Origin: Rhipidocladum racemiflorum
Taxonomy: Eukaryota > Streptophyta > Magnoliopsida > Poales > Poaceae
Assembly: GCA_036346355.1 (NCBI GenBank)
Contig: CM070583.1
Coordinates: forward strand, 62,001-126,000
Reading direction: 5' to 3'
Length of the DNA: 64,000 nucleotides
In this document: piece after piece, positions 33,896-44,978 of the stretch
Numbering within the stretch: the stretch's first letter is position 1
Layout: every line of letters starts with the position of its first letter
Notes under the pieces: model-generated
Database searches by the model: none
What the model was told of the DNA's origin: nothing
The model's input: only the letters and a program-made list of their open reading frames with translations
Made by a program: the position numbers and the translations under genes

Positions 33896-34471
33896 CTACG
33901 ACCATAGCATAATTCCATTAAGATCATCGATTGTATAGCATATAACTTTCTTGTATTTTCTAAGTACATACAACAATTTTCTGGTTTCACTCTCAGATAG
34001 GCTATCACTAGTAATCACATGATAAGTCTTATCATGTCCAAGAAATGCATACCTTAGCCCCGGAGGGAGTGGTTTAAGTTCTACATGTGGTGCTTTCCTG
34101 GATGGATCATCCTTGAGCAGGTCAGGTGGAGGATCTTCAAGCACTTCCGGTGCATTCTACGTACAGTTCTTTCACAATGTCTTATTCATCTTCATCCCAA
34201 TTTTCAAACGTGATGTTATCCTGAAATATTCTTTGCAATGGTTCTCTGAAAGCATTCGCAGAAAGAACTTGTACAGCCACCTCAGATGGAGGCTCAATTG
34301 GGGAGTTTACAATTTTTACAAAGTCATATTCAATTTTTCTCCCCCAATCTCCAAGGCACCTTGTTCTTTAGTCTCCAAGGCTCCAATTTGCTTATTTCCC
34401 TTATCGGAGTGAATCTTCAGCTGGATTCAACACTTTCTTGATCACCGACACTTGAGCTATTGAAGCTACGT
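33896..34471 (-). pseudogene. Athila-like Ty3 pol fragment (pre-RT region)
   Basis: 33896-34144 encodes HVELKPLPPGLRYAFLGHD then KLLYVLRKYKKVICYTIDDL, the conserved stretch just before the reverse transcriptase of Athila/Tat-type elements. The frame is broken just upstream but collinear coding traces (VKIVNSPIEPPSEVAVQVL) continue to the LINE insertion point at 34471. The matching gag part lies on the far side of the LINE at 41507-42268. The RT domain itself is not found downstream, so the remnant is internally deleted. Confidence 0.75.
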
Positions 34472-34642
34472 CCAAATTTTCACTTTTTTTTGAAAGGCAG
34501 GCAGGAGCTCTGTCGATCAATTAAGGAGGGAAAAGATCAGTACATAAGGAAAGCAAGGTCGAGGCCAGACAAACAACCCCGACAAAGCAAACAACACAAC
34601 CCTACGGCCACAAAGGCGCCAACCGCAAAACAAACTAAGGGA

Positions 34643-37600
34643 CTACTCCGGAGCTAAATCCCTCATCGCTACCAGGAAGTCTGATGACTCTTGGATGGCC
34701 AGCTGAACTACTGTCGTCACCGTGGAGTACTTGCTATTAAAAATCCGAGCGTTGCGCTCTTTCCAAATATTCCAACAGACATAGATTATCAAGCCATCCA
34801 GTCTCCTACGACTTTCTTTGGGAGTAAGCAAATGGATTGCTTGCCACCAGGACGTGAAGCTTTGCCCTGAATGAGACCCCGCTTGCAACAAATGTTGGAG
34901 CTGCAGCCAGCCTAGAAATAGTGACCACACCTGCTTGGCGAACGGGCACAAAAGCATGAGATGATTGGCCGAATCCTCCCCTGAACCACAGAGGCAACAC
35001 ACTGGGCTGTTTGGCCAACCCTTCAGAGCTAGATTGTCGGCAGTCTGCAACCTGTTTTGGATCAGAAGCCATGCGAAGAACCTGCATTTATTCTGGGTTT
35101 TTGCTTTCTAGATTCGCGAAAAATTATGATCTGAGAAGGCTCCCAGGAACTGCACCCTATAAGCTGACTTTGCTGAGTACTGACCATCCTGTGTCCACCG
35201 CCAGGTTATCTCATCAGAAGTGTCTGATTGCAGTTGGATTTCATGTAAAAGACTCCAAAGTGTCAGGAATTCCTGCAATTGTACCCCTGTGGATATGCGC
35301 CGAAGCGGGATCATCCAATTGTTATTTGAAAGACTGTGTTTTACCGAGACATTTCTCCTGCGAACGAGGCTAAAACAATGCGGTGCAATATTACACGGGG
35401 CCAACCCATGTAGCCACTTTGACGTCCAGAACCTGGCCACTTCTCCATTCCCAAGCTGTATGGAAGTGCTAGCCTCAAAGAGAGCCAAATCTGATTCTGA
35501 ACAAGGGATAGACATGTCTTTCCACAACCTGTTTGAGTCCTTCCAGGCAAACCAGAGCCACCTCAGTCTCAGCGCCCTGCCAAAGGCCTCCAGGTGCTTG
35601 ATCCCCAAGCCTCCTAGGGCTTTAGGCCTGCAAATTTTCTTCCAACTTACTGTGCAAAGGTCCTCCCTTGCAGTTTAGATCTCCTCTCCAAAGGAAATTC
35701 CTTCGCAGTTTATCTAAGCATTTGAGCACCCACGCAGAACCTGGGAAGATAGTCAAGTGGTACGTCGGGAGGGCCGACAGAACTGCATCAACCAGAATGA
35801 GCCTGCCCGCTTTGGAAAGCAAAGCTCCTTTCCAACCTGCCAATCTGCTTGCCACTTTGTCTAGAAGGGGTTGCCAATCTGATTTTTTGAGGCCAGTTGG
35901 TCGGAGCGGCAGTCCTAGGTACCTGGCAGGGAAGGACTTGAGGCTAGCTTGGAATTCCTGTAACACCGGTTCCAAGTCTATCTCCTCACAACGGATGGGG
36001 AATATTTCAGATTTTTGAAGATTGACTTAAAGCCCTGTTGCTTGACCGAAGACCTGAAGTAACCCATGCATCAACCGTGCTTCTTCCGGGTTGGAGTTGA
36101 GAAAAAGGGCCACATCATCCGCATACATGGAGGTGCACAGGTGCACCGGACGATGCCCTACCTGCTGAAACACCTGCAAATGCGAGGCGGCATCAAAGAG
36201 CCTCTGGAGCGGTTCTAGCGCCAAAATAAAGAGCATTGGCGAGAGGGGGTCTCCCTGCCTGAGACCTCTCCTGTGTAAGACCTTTTGCCCTGGAATGCCA
36301 TTCAAGAGAAACCTGGAAGAAGCTGCTAGGAGCAAGGCAATCCAATTCCTCCATCTTTGCCCAAAACCAAAGTATTGTAGCATCTCCAGGAGATACTCCC
36401 AACTGACCGAGTCAAAAGCTTTTGCAATATCCAATTTGACAAAGAGCGAAGGTACCTTTTTGGAATGAAAATCAGATATGAGACTTTTAGTGAGAAGGAA
36501 GCTATCATGAATAGTCCTGCTTCTGATGAAGGCGTTTTGATTAGCAGAGATCAGCGACTGCAGGAAAGGCGCCAACCTGTTTGCAAGGAGTTTGGAAAGA
36601 ATTTTCCCAACACTGTGAATGAGACTGATCGGCCTAAAGTCCGAGACGGTACTGCAAACCTGTTTCTTAGGAATAAGCACCACGCATGCTTCATTTAAGA
36701 GATGTAGTCCCCCTCCCTTTAGATTGTAGAAATGATGAACTACCGCCATTAAATCGTCTTTCACAATGTTCCAACAAACCTTGTAAAACAGGCCAATGAA
36801 ACCATCTGGCCCAGGTGCTTTTGACGGAGGGAGGGAATCAATCACTTCTTTAAGCTCCTGCAGAGAAAAAGGTTGTTCCAAGCTAAGGAGGTTGATTTCT
36901 GGCCCCTGCAACATGGACCAGTTGAGAGTCGCCTCCCTTGTGTGGACAGCACCTAGAAGCTTTTTGTAGAAAAGAAAGATCTCATCCTGTTTGTCTTCAA
37001 AGGTAGAGACTACTCCTTGCTCAGTCTGCAGAGTGGCTATAAGTTGCTTGCGCTTCCGAGCAATTGTCTTTAAGTGGAAGAATTTCGTATTAGCGTCTCC
37101 CTCCCTGATGAAGCTAAGGCGAGACCTCTGTTTAAGACGAATTCTCTGGATAGCTGCCAGACCTAACAACCTGCATTTCAAATTTCCCTTGAACTCCAAT
37201 TCTTCTTGAGAGAGGGCTCTCTCTTCCTGCACTCTGTCGAATTGGCAGATAATCTCTGCTGCTATTGCCATTTGTAAGCGCATGTCTCCAATCAATCCCC
37301 TACTCCATATCCTAAGCGCTTTGGCGGTTCTGGATAGCTTGATGTGGAGACGTCGGCACATATCGATGGAAGAAGTTTATTTATCCCACGCTGCTTGGAC
37401 TACCTGAAGGAAGCCAGGCAACTTCGGCCAGAATTCTTCGAACCTGAAGGCCTTTGAAGTTTGCACTACTGGGTTGGAAAGCAATAAAGGACAATGATCT
37501 GAGATTAGGGAAGACAGGGCCTGGAGAAAGCAGTTGGGGTGCTGGAGTTCCCAATCCTTTGAAACAAACACTCTGTCAATTCTAGTTAGAGTAGGGTTGA

Positions 37601-38183
37601 GCGTCCCACTGGCCCAAGTGAACTTCCTTCCTGAAAGCTCCACTTCTTTTAACTGCGTTGCATTAAGCATGCCCCTGAAAGCCTGCATTAGACGCCTGTT
37701 AAGAACCGTATTGTTTTTGTCAGCAGCACGATAAATCATGTTGAAGTCTCCTAGAAGGATCCACTCCTGTGGAAGGTAAGCCTGTAAATTCTCTATTTCA
37801 AGCAAGAAATTCAACTTGTCAGTTTCCGTCTGAGGGTCATACACTCCTGTGCAAGCCCAGGAACTTCCATCCAGCGTAGAGGTAATCCTGGCTGTCAAAG
37901 TATGATCTGTACTGGCAAAATTGGACAGGGAGTAAAACCTGTCCGAACCCGCTAAAAGGATTCCTCCCCTGGTTCCTACAGCCGGCAGAAAGCCAAAATT
38001 TTGGCAAAAATCCGGACCTAAAGTCTCCCTGACAAGCGCCTGGTCCCAGTGTTGCAGCTTGGTCTCCTGTAAGCAGACTAAGGTAGCCTTTGTGTCAAAA
38101 ACAAGGCTCCTAACAACCGCCCGTCTAGCGGGCGCATTTAAGCCTCGAACGTTCCAGCAGAGGAAGCGACAATCCACGGTCAT
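34643..38183 (-). pseudogene. LINE ORF2 (APE endonuclease, reverse transcriptase, zf-RVT)
   Basis: ATG at 38183 starts MTVDCRFLCWNVRGLNAPAR. The endonuclease shows CWNVRGLN, CLQETKL, LLGDFNMI and ISDHCPLL. A TAA at 37377 is in frame with the next segment, so it is a single nonsense. The reverse transcriptase (37361-36027) has SKAPGPDGFIGLFYK, VKLDIAKAFDSVSWEYL, LRQGDPLSPMLF and catalytic SMYADDVALFL; it ends in TAA at 36027, again in frame with what follows. 35975-35108 holds the thumb and connection (RYLGLPLRPTGLKKSDW) with one frameshift near 35630. 35050-34643 is the zf-RVT domain (CCLCGSGEDSANHLMLLCPF). No RNase H domain is visible. Confidence 0.92.
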
Positions 38184-38634
38184 TTGGGAAGGTAAACTGC
38201 ACCTGTGAGAATGGTAAACCTGTTGGTGAAGCACCTTCCTGTGGACAAGCCTAGATCGGCCGGCGAGATCAACACAGCGAAGGAAAACACAAACAACAGC
38301 AATAACATGTTTAGATTAACCACAACATCCAACCTGACAAACGGCAACAAGGCCTTGACACTTAGGAGAACGAAGGACGTGCTGCCACCTAGGGACAGAC
38401 AGCACTGGCCATGAAGAGCGACAACAGGGCGACCAGCTACAGCCTGGGCCTGACTAAGAAGACGCACAGGGATAACGACAAGAGGGCGACAAGCTACAGC
38501 AAGGCGCGTCAACACGGTTGAGACGTGCCGGTTACAAGACCGTAACAACCAACGACACACAGCAAAAGAGTTCAACATAGCCCTGACACCTTACCACAAA
38601 AGCAAGACGAGCACAGACAACCTAAGACAAATCT

Positions 38635-41453
38635 TTAGACCGGCGGCACCTCCCAGGTGCTAGCTCCAGCAGCGGATGCCAGATCGACTTTCCCCTGTAA
38701 GCCTGCTAACTGCGCGAACGCCTGCAGGACATTTGGCGCCAACGGCTTGTCAAACACTACCAAGTACCTGCGTAAATCAATCTCATCCAGGGAGCTACTA
38801 TCCAGAGCTAGGCCCAGCTTCTTCGCCGGCTGAAGCTGCGCTTTTTCCGTTGCTGACAGCTTCGTGCAGGATTTGCTCGCTAACCTCGCACTTCTTCGCT
38901 GGAAGGTGAGCTTATGCGGTTTGCAAAGAGCAGGGACCGGCTCCACCTCCTGGAGGAGAGGCTGGGGAGGTTGCACGGCAATCTTTGAGAGGAAGTCAGG
39001 GGTCCTTTGAGCCTTTTGGCTAGCTTCCCCCTGAAGGCAAGCAGACTGAGATCCTTGTAAATGCTCATCAAGCATCGGGTCCTCCTTAGGAGAGTCCTGA
39101 ACCGCCTCCAAGGGGCCATCCAGTAACATGAATTCTTCCTGCAGGTTTTCAGGAGCCCCCCCTCCAATTCCAGAACACAGGGTTTTCACCTGCCCTGACA
39201 TCCCAGACCAACCAAGGGGGCCAGAAGGCTTTTCCCGGGGCACGCCTTGGGATAGAGGGGCGGCTTCCACTAACTGAAGCCCCCTTTTCTGGGGAGATCT
39301 GGTTCTCTCTCTTGGGACCTTCTCTCGGCTGCACAGGGCTAGAGAGGTGCCGTCCTCTGGAGAGAACGACTGACATTCTGTTACCTGACAGGAACGGGAG
39401 AAGAGCTGTAGCAGGGGCTTCTGCAGCTCACCTGCCTGTCCTTCTGCAACTGGAGCTAACGATCTTCTGTTACCTGTCACTTGCTGTCTGGAGCCCCTTT
39501 GCTGGTGGCTTTGCCTTCCAGTTCTGCTCTGAATTCTCTGGCTGAGATTAAAGCCCGAAGGCGGGACATCCCAGCCAGAGGCTCTTCTGCGGCCAGCGTC
39601 ATCAGGGGGGAGCGATCACTCTCCCGGAACTGCAAGCGGTGATGGAAGCTGGCACGCAAGGGCCTCTCTTCGTCCACCACTCCCAGCCTCCAAGCATAAA
39701 AATGCCTATGGGGCCACTCGTCTTCTGACCGGACAGGCGAAGGTTCTCCGCTGACATCGCTATGCCCCGGGCTGAGCGTGATACCCGAGTTCCAGCTCAC
39801 TTCTGGGGGGGTCAAAATCCAGCACCTGCACAAGGTGAATGATAACCTCATATGCCAGGAAGGCAGGGGGAGACCTGTGCTCCGGAGCTGGGCTTAGAAT
39901 CCCCAGCTCAGGGAAGTGACCGGAAGCCAGGTCTGCTACGTAGAGCTCTTGGATGCAGATCCTTCTGGCCTTAGGGATGTAGTCCACGTCCGCGGTCCAG
40001 AGCCAGAGGCAAAGACAGGCTGTCTCATATTCATTTGCCGGTTCCACAATGGAGTGCAGAACCACTCCAGCTTCATCAAGTAGAGAGGAGGCGACCTGCG
40101 CCGTCCAGGCGTGCCGGGGAAGACCTTCAATGCAAATCCTAGCCTTAAACCTGGGTTTAACCGAGTTGGCTTGAACAAAGCGAGTCCACGGCAAGAACTT
40201 GAAGTCAACGTCGTCACCTGTGAACCTGGACTCGTCAAGAAACTCAGTCTTCAGCTCAAAGGAGCTACAGCGGACGAAATAAGACCTGTCAGAGCTAACT
40301 GCCACATTGAAGTCATCAAAGTTCACGCGAAAATGCTCCGCCAGCAATCTCTGCACTTGCCTAACGCTGGTCTCGTGGTCCCCTAGGACGAGCAGCTGCA
40401 CTGCAAACCTGTTGAAGTCCCGCTCGGAAGCCAGGAGCTCAGGCGCAAGCGGGACGAACCTGGTGACACGCTGAGGACGCCTATCAGGATCACCCGGCTT
40501 GACTTGGGAAGGCTGCATAGCTGCAGGCAGCTGCAGCCGGCCAGCAAGCCTTGACGGGGGCAGACAGCCAGACCTGATCTGGCTGGCACCGGAGATCCTC
40601 GAGCACCACCTCGCTTTGTGTCCGGACAGGTTGCAAAGAAAACACCTAGGAGGGTCCCTGCAAGAGGAGATGAAATGGTCCGATGCAAGACAACGGTAGC
40701 ACTTCCCTTTTGTCTTCGATTTAAAGAGCACGGCAAACTGAGAGTTGGCCGGCCTGGTAGATGGGGAGTGAATGCTGGGATTTCCGCCATATCTCCGCCT
40801 GACGCACTTCCTTTTGACCTCAGTTCAGCCGAACTCCAAATCCTGCTCCTCGAGCTGTGTACCTGAGCGAATCCTCTCCGCAAGGGGGCGCCTCTGCTCA
40901 GGAGTTATCCCCTGCAGCGGAGGAGGGGGGGCTCGGGACTTGGAAGCAGAGAAATCAGGCAAAAGATCTCCAGCGGCGCTTGCAGGCTGCGGGGGGCAGA
41001 CCCTCTTAAGTGCGGCAATAGGACAAATTACTACCTTCGGTACGGTTTTAACCAGGCGCAATGAATCTCCCGCAGCGGAGGTAGCTGCAGACTTGAAGGG
41101 GTCAACTCCTGCACACCCGACCTGAGAGGCACTCAAAGGGACTTCCAAAGACCTCCCTTGACAAGCGGAGGCTGGGGAAGGAGACAGCAGATCTACCTCA
41201 TCCTCCGAACTCCAGGAGAACCGCTCCGACGGCGAGGGGATTTGCAAGCAAGCCAGATCTGCAGAGGGGGGAACGGCAGATCTGCCAAAAGAAGCAGAGG
41301 CTGAGAAGGGGCGAGGCGAGACTAAGCAATTAGGAGGGCAGGGTGATTGCGAGGGGCGAGGGCGACTGGAGATTTTTCCGGCGGCTGACGAAGTCGCCGG
41401 ATCTGGGGGCGGGGGGGAGGTGGGTTTCGGCGGGCTAGGCGGTCTTTCGGACA
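38635..41453 (-). pseudogene. LINE ORF1 (zinc-knuckle RNA-binding protein)
   Basis: It begins MSERPPSPPKPTSPPPPD at 41453, a Pro/Ser-rich leader. A frameshift near 40830 leads to the frame with two CCHC knuckles (CYRCLASDHFISSC and CFLCNLSGHKARWC) at about 40698-40606. The central domain follows (FVPLAPELLASERDFNRFAV; FLPWTRFVQANSVKP; IEGLPRHAWTAQVASSLLDE). Another frame change near 39760 leads to a C-terminal part with RRSARLASKSCTKLSATEKA, ending at 38635. ORF1 of plant L1 elements coats the element RNA. Confidence 0.85.
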
Positions 41454-41506
41454 TGTTTGGAATGAAAACCATAAAGATACTAATTCTCAGTCCCAAATTT
41501 TCACTT

Positions 41507-42268
41507 GAATTAAACAATTTTCCGGTTCGTTTGTGCTGAATTTCCACTTCTCATTTGTCTTTTGCACAGTGTCTCCTAGTCGCTCTTCGGGCTAACCTGA
41601 CTCTACGGCGTCCTCGGAAGGATAGGCTTGGTCTACAACAAGTCTTCCAGCTAAAAGTCTTGGTCCGAGTTCAATAGGGATCCAATTCAGTTGCTCAAAG
41701 CCCAATGGTGGGCCTGTTTCGGGCTCTTGTTCAGGTGGAGAGCGTTTTCTTGCGGATGTGTCATCGACAATTGAATTAGTAAGTGACTTTTCTTCTTCTT
41801 GCTTCAATCTTCGGGTTCAGACTTTTCTTCCACTTTGTCTTGACAATCTTCTTCAAGCTCATCCCATGAGTCCAACATTGTATGAGCATTCGCTGTTTTG
41901 TTCAGGATCTCCTTGCATTTGGTTGGACTTTTGTCAAGAAATATACCTCCAGCAGCTGCATTAACATGTTCAGCTGACAAAAGGCAGTACAGAATGTTTG
42001 CAAAAAAAAAAATTGAATGAAGAGACGGAGCGTGTGTACCGCTTCTTTGCTCTTCCAACCAGTGAGAGAGAAAATAGTAACCATCGATACATCTCCGCTG
42101 CAACGCCTTGATGTTGGAAAATTCCATAAAAGTTGCCACATTATGATATGGATTCTCGTCAGTGACTCCCAGTCCCATGTACGAATTAGCTCGAATCATC
42201 GGAATGAGCGTAGGATTCAGCTTGAATTCTTCAGCCTCGAGCTTGGCACGGACCTTTGTGGGTTGCAA
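41507..42268 (-). pseudogene. Athila-like Ty3 gag fragment
   Basis: 42268-41804 encodes EEFKLNPTLIPMIRANSYMG, DENPYHNVATFMEF and AAAGGIFLDKSPTKCKEILN. These are hallmarks of Athila-type gag (a K/NP-x-L-I-x-M motif, an EDP-H...F motif, and the A-A-G-G-x-F motif). 41807-41592 continues in another frame. It is the upstream half of the remnant interrupted by the LINE. Confidence 0.75.
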
Positions 42269-42778
42269 TGGTTTGGGCCTGGAGCTGAATAGTCCTACAG
42301 GGTTTTACCTGCGGAACTCTGTTTGCATACAAAACAGGAACTAGCAAGAGAGTTAAGGTCAGGGGGTTAGCAATAAAATAATCCGAGCTATGAATCTAAA
42401 TCGCACTCCCTGACAACAACGCTAGAAAAGCCTGTGGACACGAGATACACACAATAATTTAATACCACAAGCGCACAGCTCTTCTGTAGCTTTCAACCAA
42501 GGAATATTCGAAGGTATTGAAATCCACAGAGAAGCATCGAATAGATTTAATACTTAGAATAAATTAACACTAACAAAAGTAGAGATTATAAGATGTGGAA
42601 AATTATAACACTAACAAAAGTAGAGATTATAAGATGTGGAAAATTAACTAAAGCAAATATGCCGAAATAAGAACAAGAGAAAGTAGGTTTAATCACAATA
42701 AGAGAGATCCTCCCCTAGGTTAGGTTACTGTAGATTAGGACTAGGATGGAAGAACAATTAGCACTTATTCATACTATG

Positions 42779-42969
42779 GCCCTGTTTGGCAGAATTCCAG
42801 ATCCGAACTTCACCTCAGATCTAAAATTTGTTGGTTAAAATAAAGTGAACTAAGTTTATATTTTTATTCTAAAATGTAAACAAGATGATCCATCTAAACA
42901 CTATTAATATACCCAAAGCTCTAGCTTCGTAGATTTGGTGGAGCTTGGAGCTGAGTTGCCAAACAGCCC
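42779..42969. mobile_element. Small hAT-like MITE (191 bp)
   Basis: The ends are GCCCTGTTTGGCAGAATTCC and the near-complement GAGTTGCCAAACAGCCC. CTATG flanks both ends (42774-42778 and 42970-42974). hAT elements normally make 8-bp duplications, so the superfamily is uncertain, but the inverted ends are clear. Confidence 0.7.
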
Positions 42970-42974
42970 CTATG

Positions 42975-44978
42975 ATAACTCTCGCCCTACTATTATATAC
43001 CAGCCCGTTTACGCTTCTCTCTTGTCACGGGTCCATCGCCCTAATCACCACCGGCAAATCTTGCACTACTTGATATAGGTCGGCCTAATAGATATAAACA
43101 CCATGTTCACATTTACGACAAGAATTTATAATCAAGAGCTCCTAATTACCGATTAAGGAAGATGCGTAATACAAGAAAACACAACCATAGAATAAAAATA
43201 CTATAATAGTAGATCAATCCATATATCTTAGGTTACGGTAAGATTCCCACATATTATACTAACATAATATATGCATTTCGATCGGCTCAACGAGACGGAT
43301 GTCATGGTGACTTCCAATTTTCAATTTGGCACGTTTTCTAAGGAAGCTCTTCGTGTTAATTAGCTCTCTTTAGCCGGATATGACGCGTTTCAACGTATTT
43401 CCTACACATCACTAAAATATTCAACATCTTTGAGAATCGTTAAGGTTAGTTGCCAAATGACACAATTAAGCACAAAATATCGCATAGAATAATGATAAAT
43501 GGGGCGAGAAGAGTATATAAATCGAGCACGAACAGCATGACCATTGCTTTCTTCGGATGTTGTTGCGTGGTCCACATGAACCAACGGATTTGGGGATCTG
43601 TCCCAACAACCAAGCTAACATTTCTTTATAAATTAACAAGTTGATTCGGGTTGGTTTTCAAATATTTGGATTTGCGGATTGGTCTCCTGTTATTTTTCTT
43701 CATTAAACTTCTAATGGATTTGATTGATGGGTGGATGTGAATAAGGATAGATGGTCGTGATTTGAAAAAAGGATCAAAATATTTTAAGAAACTAGTGTTG
43801 TTTATCTCTCGAAGCTTATTTTTAGCTAACACCCAGGTCTGAAAATGTGATTACGAAGTGTAATCCTAGATTACCGTGCCTCCAACCAAACAACATGCCC
43901 TAAGGCAAGTTGCACGCCTATCACCTGGTAAAGAAAAAAATATATCAAAATATCATGTTCTTGTTAGGCACACCTTTGTATTAAACATTTTAATTTTGTT
44001 TGAAATCACTAGATATATTAACTAGGGCAAGAATGAAACAGCCCTAAGAATTGGAGACAAATGAAGAGGAGCGACAAGGGAGCGTGTGGTATTGCTTACC
44101 TGACAGTGGACTGGCCAACTGTTTATCCCTTGTTGGTCTGCCCTACGCCATTGTCGAGTTAGACGACTCGAGCTTTATAATGGTTCGACGGGTTCCTTCT
44201 CCTCTTTTGCCTGCTCCAAGTAGGCAGCAGTACCAGTCTGACTGTTGTTATCCGGATTAAGAAAGTTCAGGGACTGATCGGTGATGCATACATGTTGTTT
44301 TCAATGGAACGATATCATTCAATTTCAGGCGGCCACCGTGAATTTCTCACAACAGATCCTTGTGATAAATGTTTCTGGTTCCAAACACGAGCCTCTGCCT
44401 CTTGATCTTACCATTACTTGGACTTCAGCTCCCAGCATGCTTCACCGTCATTCACAAGCATCCAGCTTGGCCTTCAACAATTCACATTTCTCCCTAGCTC
44501 CTCTTGAATCCACTGACATGGGACTACAGATTAATCAACACATCAGACATCAAAGCAGGGTGCACAACAAAATGCCAACCTGTGTAACTATTGTTCCTTC
44601 CGCATCCAGGGGAGAAAAAAGAAACGTACACGACACCTCGGATAGCAAATCTTGCTCTTTCTTGTATGTACAAAAAAGAAAAGAAAAGAAAAAGAGGAAA
44701 ACCTGCAGAATCTGCCTGCATCATCTGTGAATGTGGCCAAACAAAACCCCATCCCGGGTTGGCACTCTACAAGTCTAAAACTCAACTAGGTTTGCATCGG
44801 TATCAGGTTATGCTTAGATTATAGATTATAGTCTCCTCTCCAGACTCTTTCTTTAAGCCGCCTCTGGTTAGTGGAATGCCCTACCATGCACTAGAGTTTT
44901 TTTTTCCTTTTTTGAGCGGAAATTATGCACTATAGTTGGCAGGGAGCAGAACACAGCTTCTTCAGAACACGTAGCCGC
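42975..44978. other. Intergenic, no gene recognised
   Basis: AT-rich DNA. Short transposon-end-like words (CCAAACAACATGCCCTAAGG near 43885; CAGCCCTAAG near 44040) suggest old MITE debris. The plus-strand ORF around 44281-44730 has no family resemblance. The part closest to 44978 is likely the 3' UTR of the DUF789 gene. Confidence 0.5.

Larger units (their letters stand above)
34484..41492 (-). mobile_element. Near full-length L1-type LINE with poly(A) and target duplication
   Basis: CCAAATTTTCACTT occurs at both flanks (34472-34485 and 41493-41506), a 14-bp target-site duplication. The 3' end shows eight T on the plus strand (34484-34491), i.e. a poly(A) tail in element orientation. Inside are a zinc-knuckle ORF1 and an endonuclease/reverse transcriptase ORF2, both minus strand. 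It inserted into an Athila-like remnant. Only a few nonsense or frameshift changes are seen, so insertion is fairly recent. Plant L1 elements use target-primed reverse transcription. Confidence 0.92.

Noticed and set aside
44281..44730. 149-aa plus-strand ORF as a gene
   Set aside because: No recognisable motif, no consistent splice context, and a low-complexity Lys-rich end.
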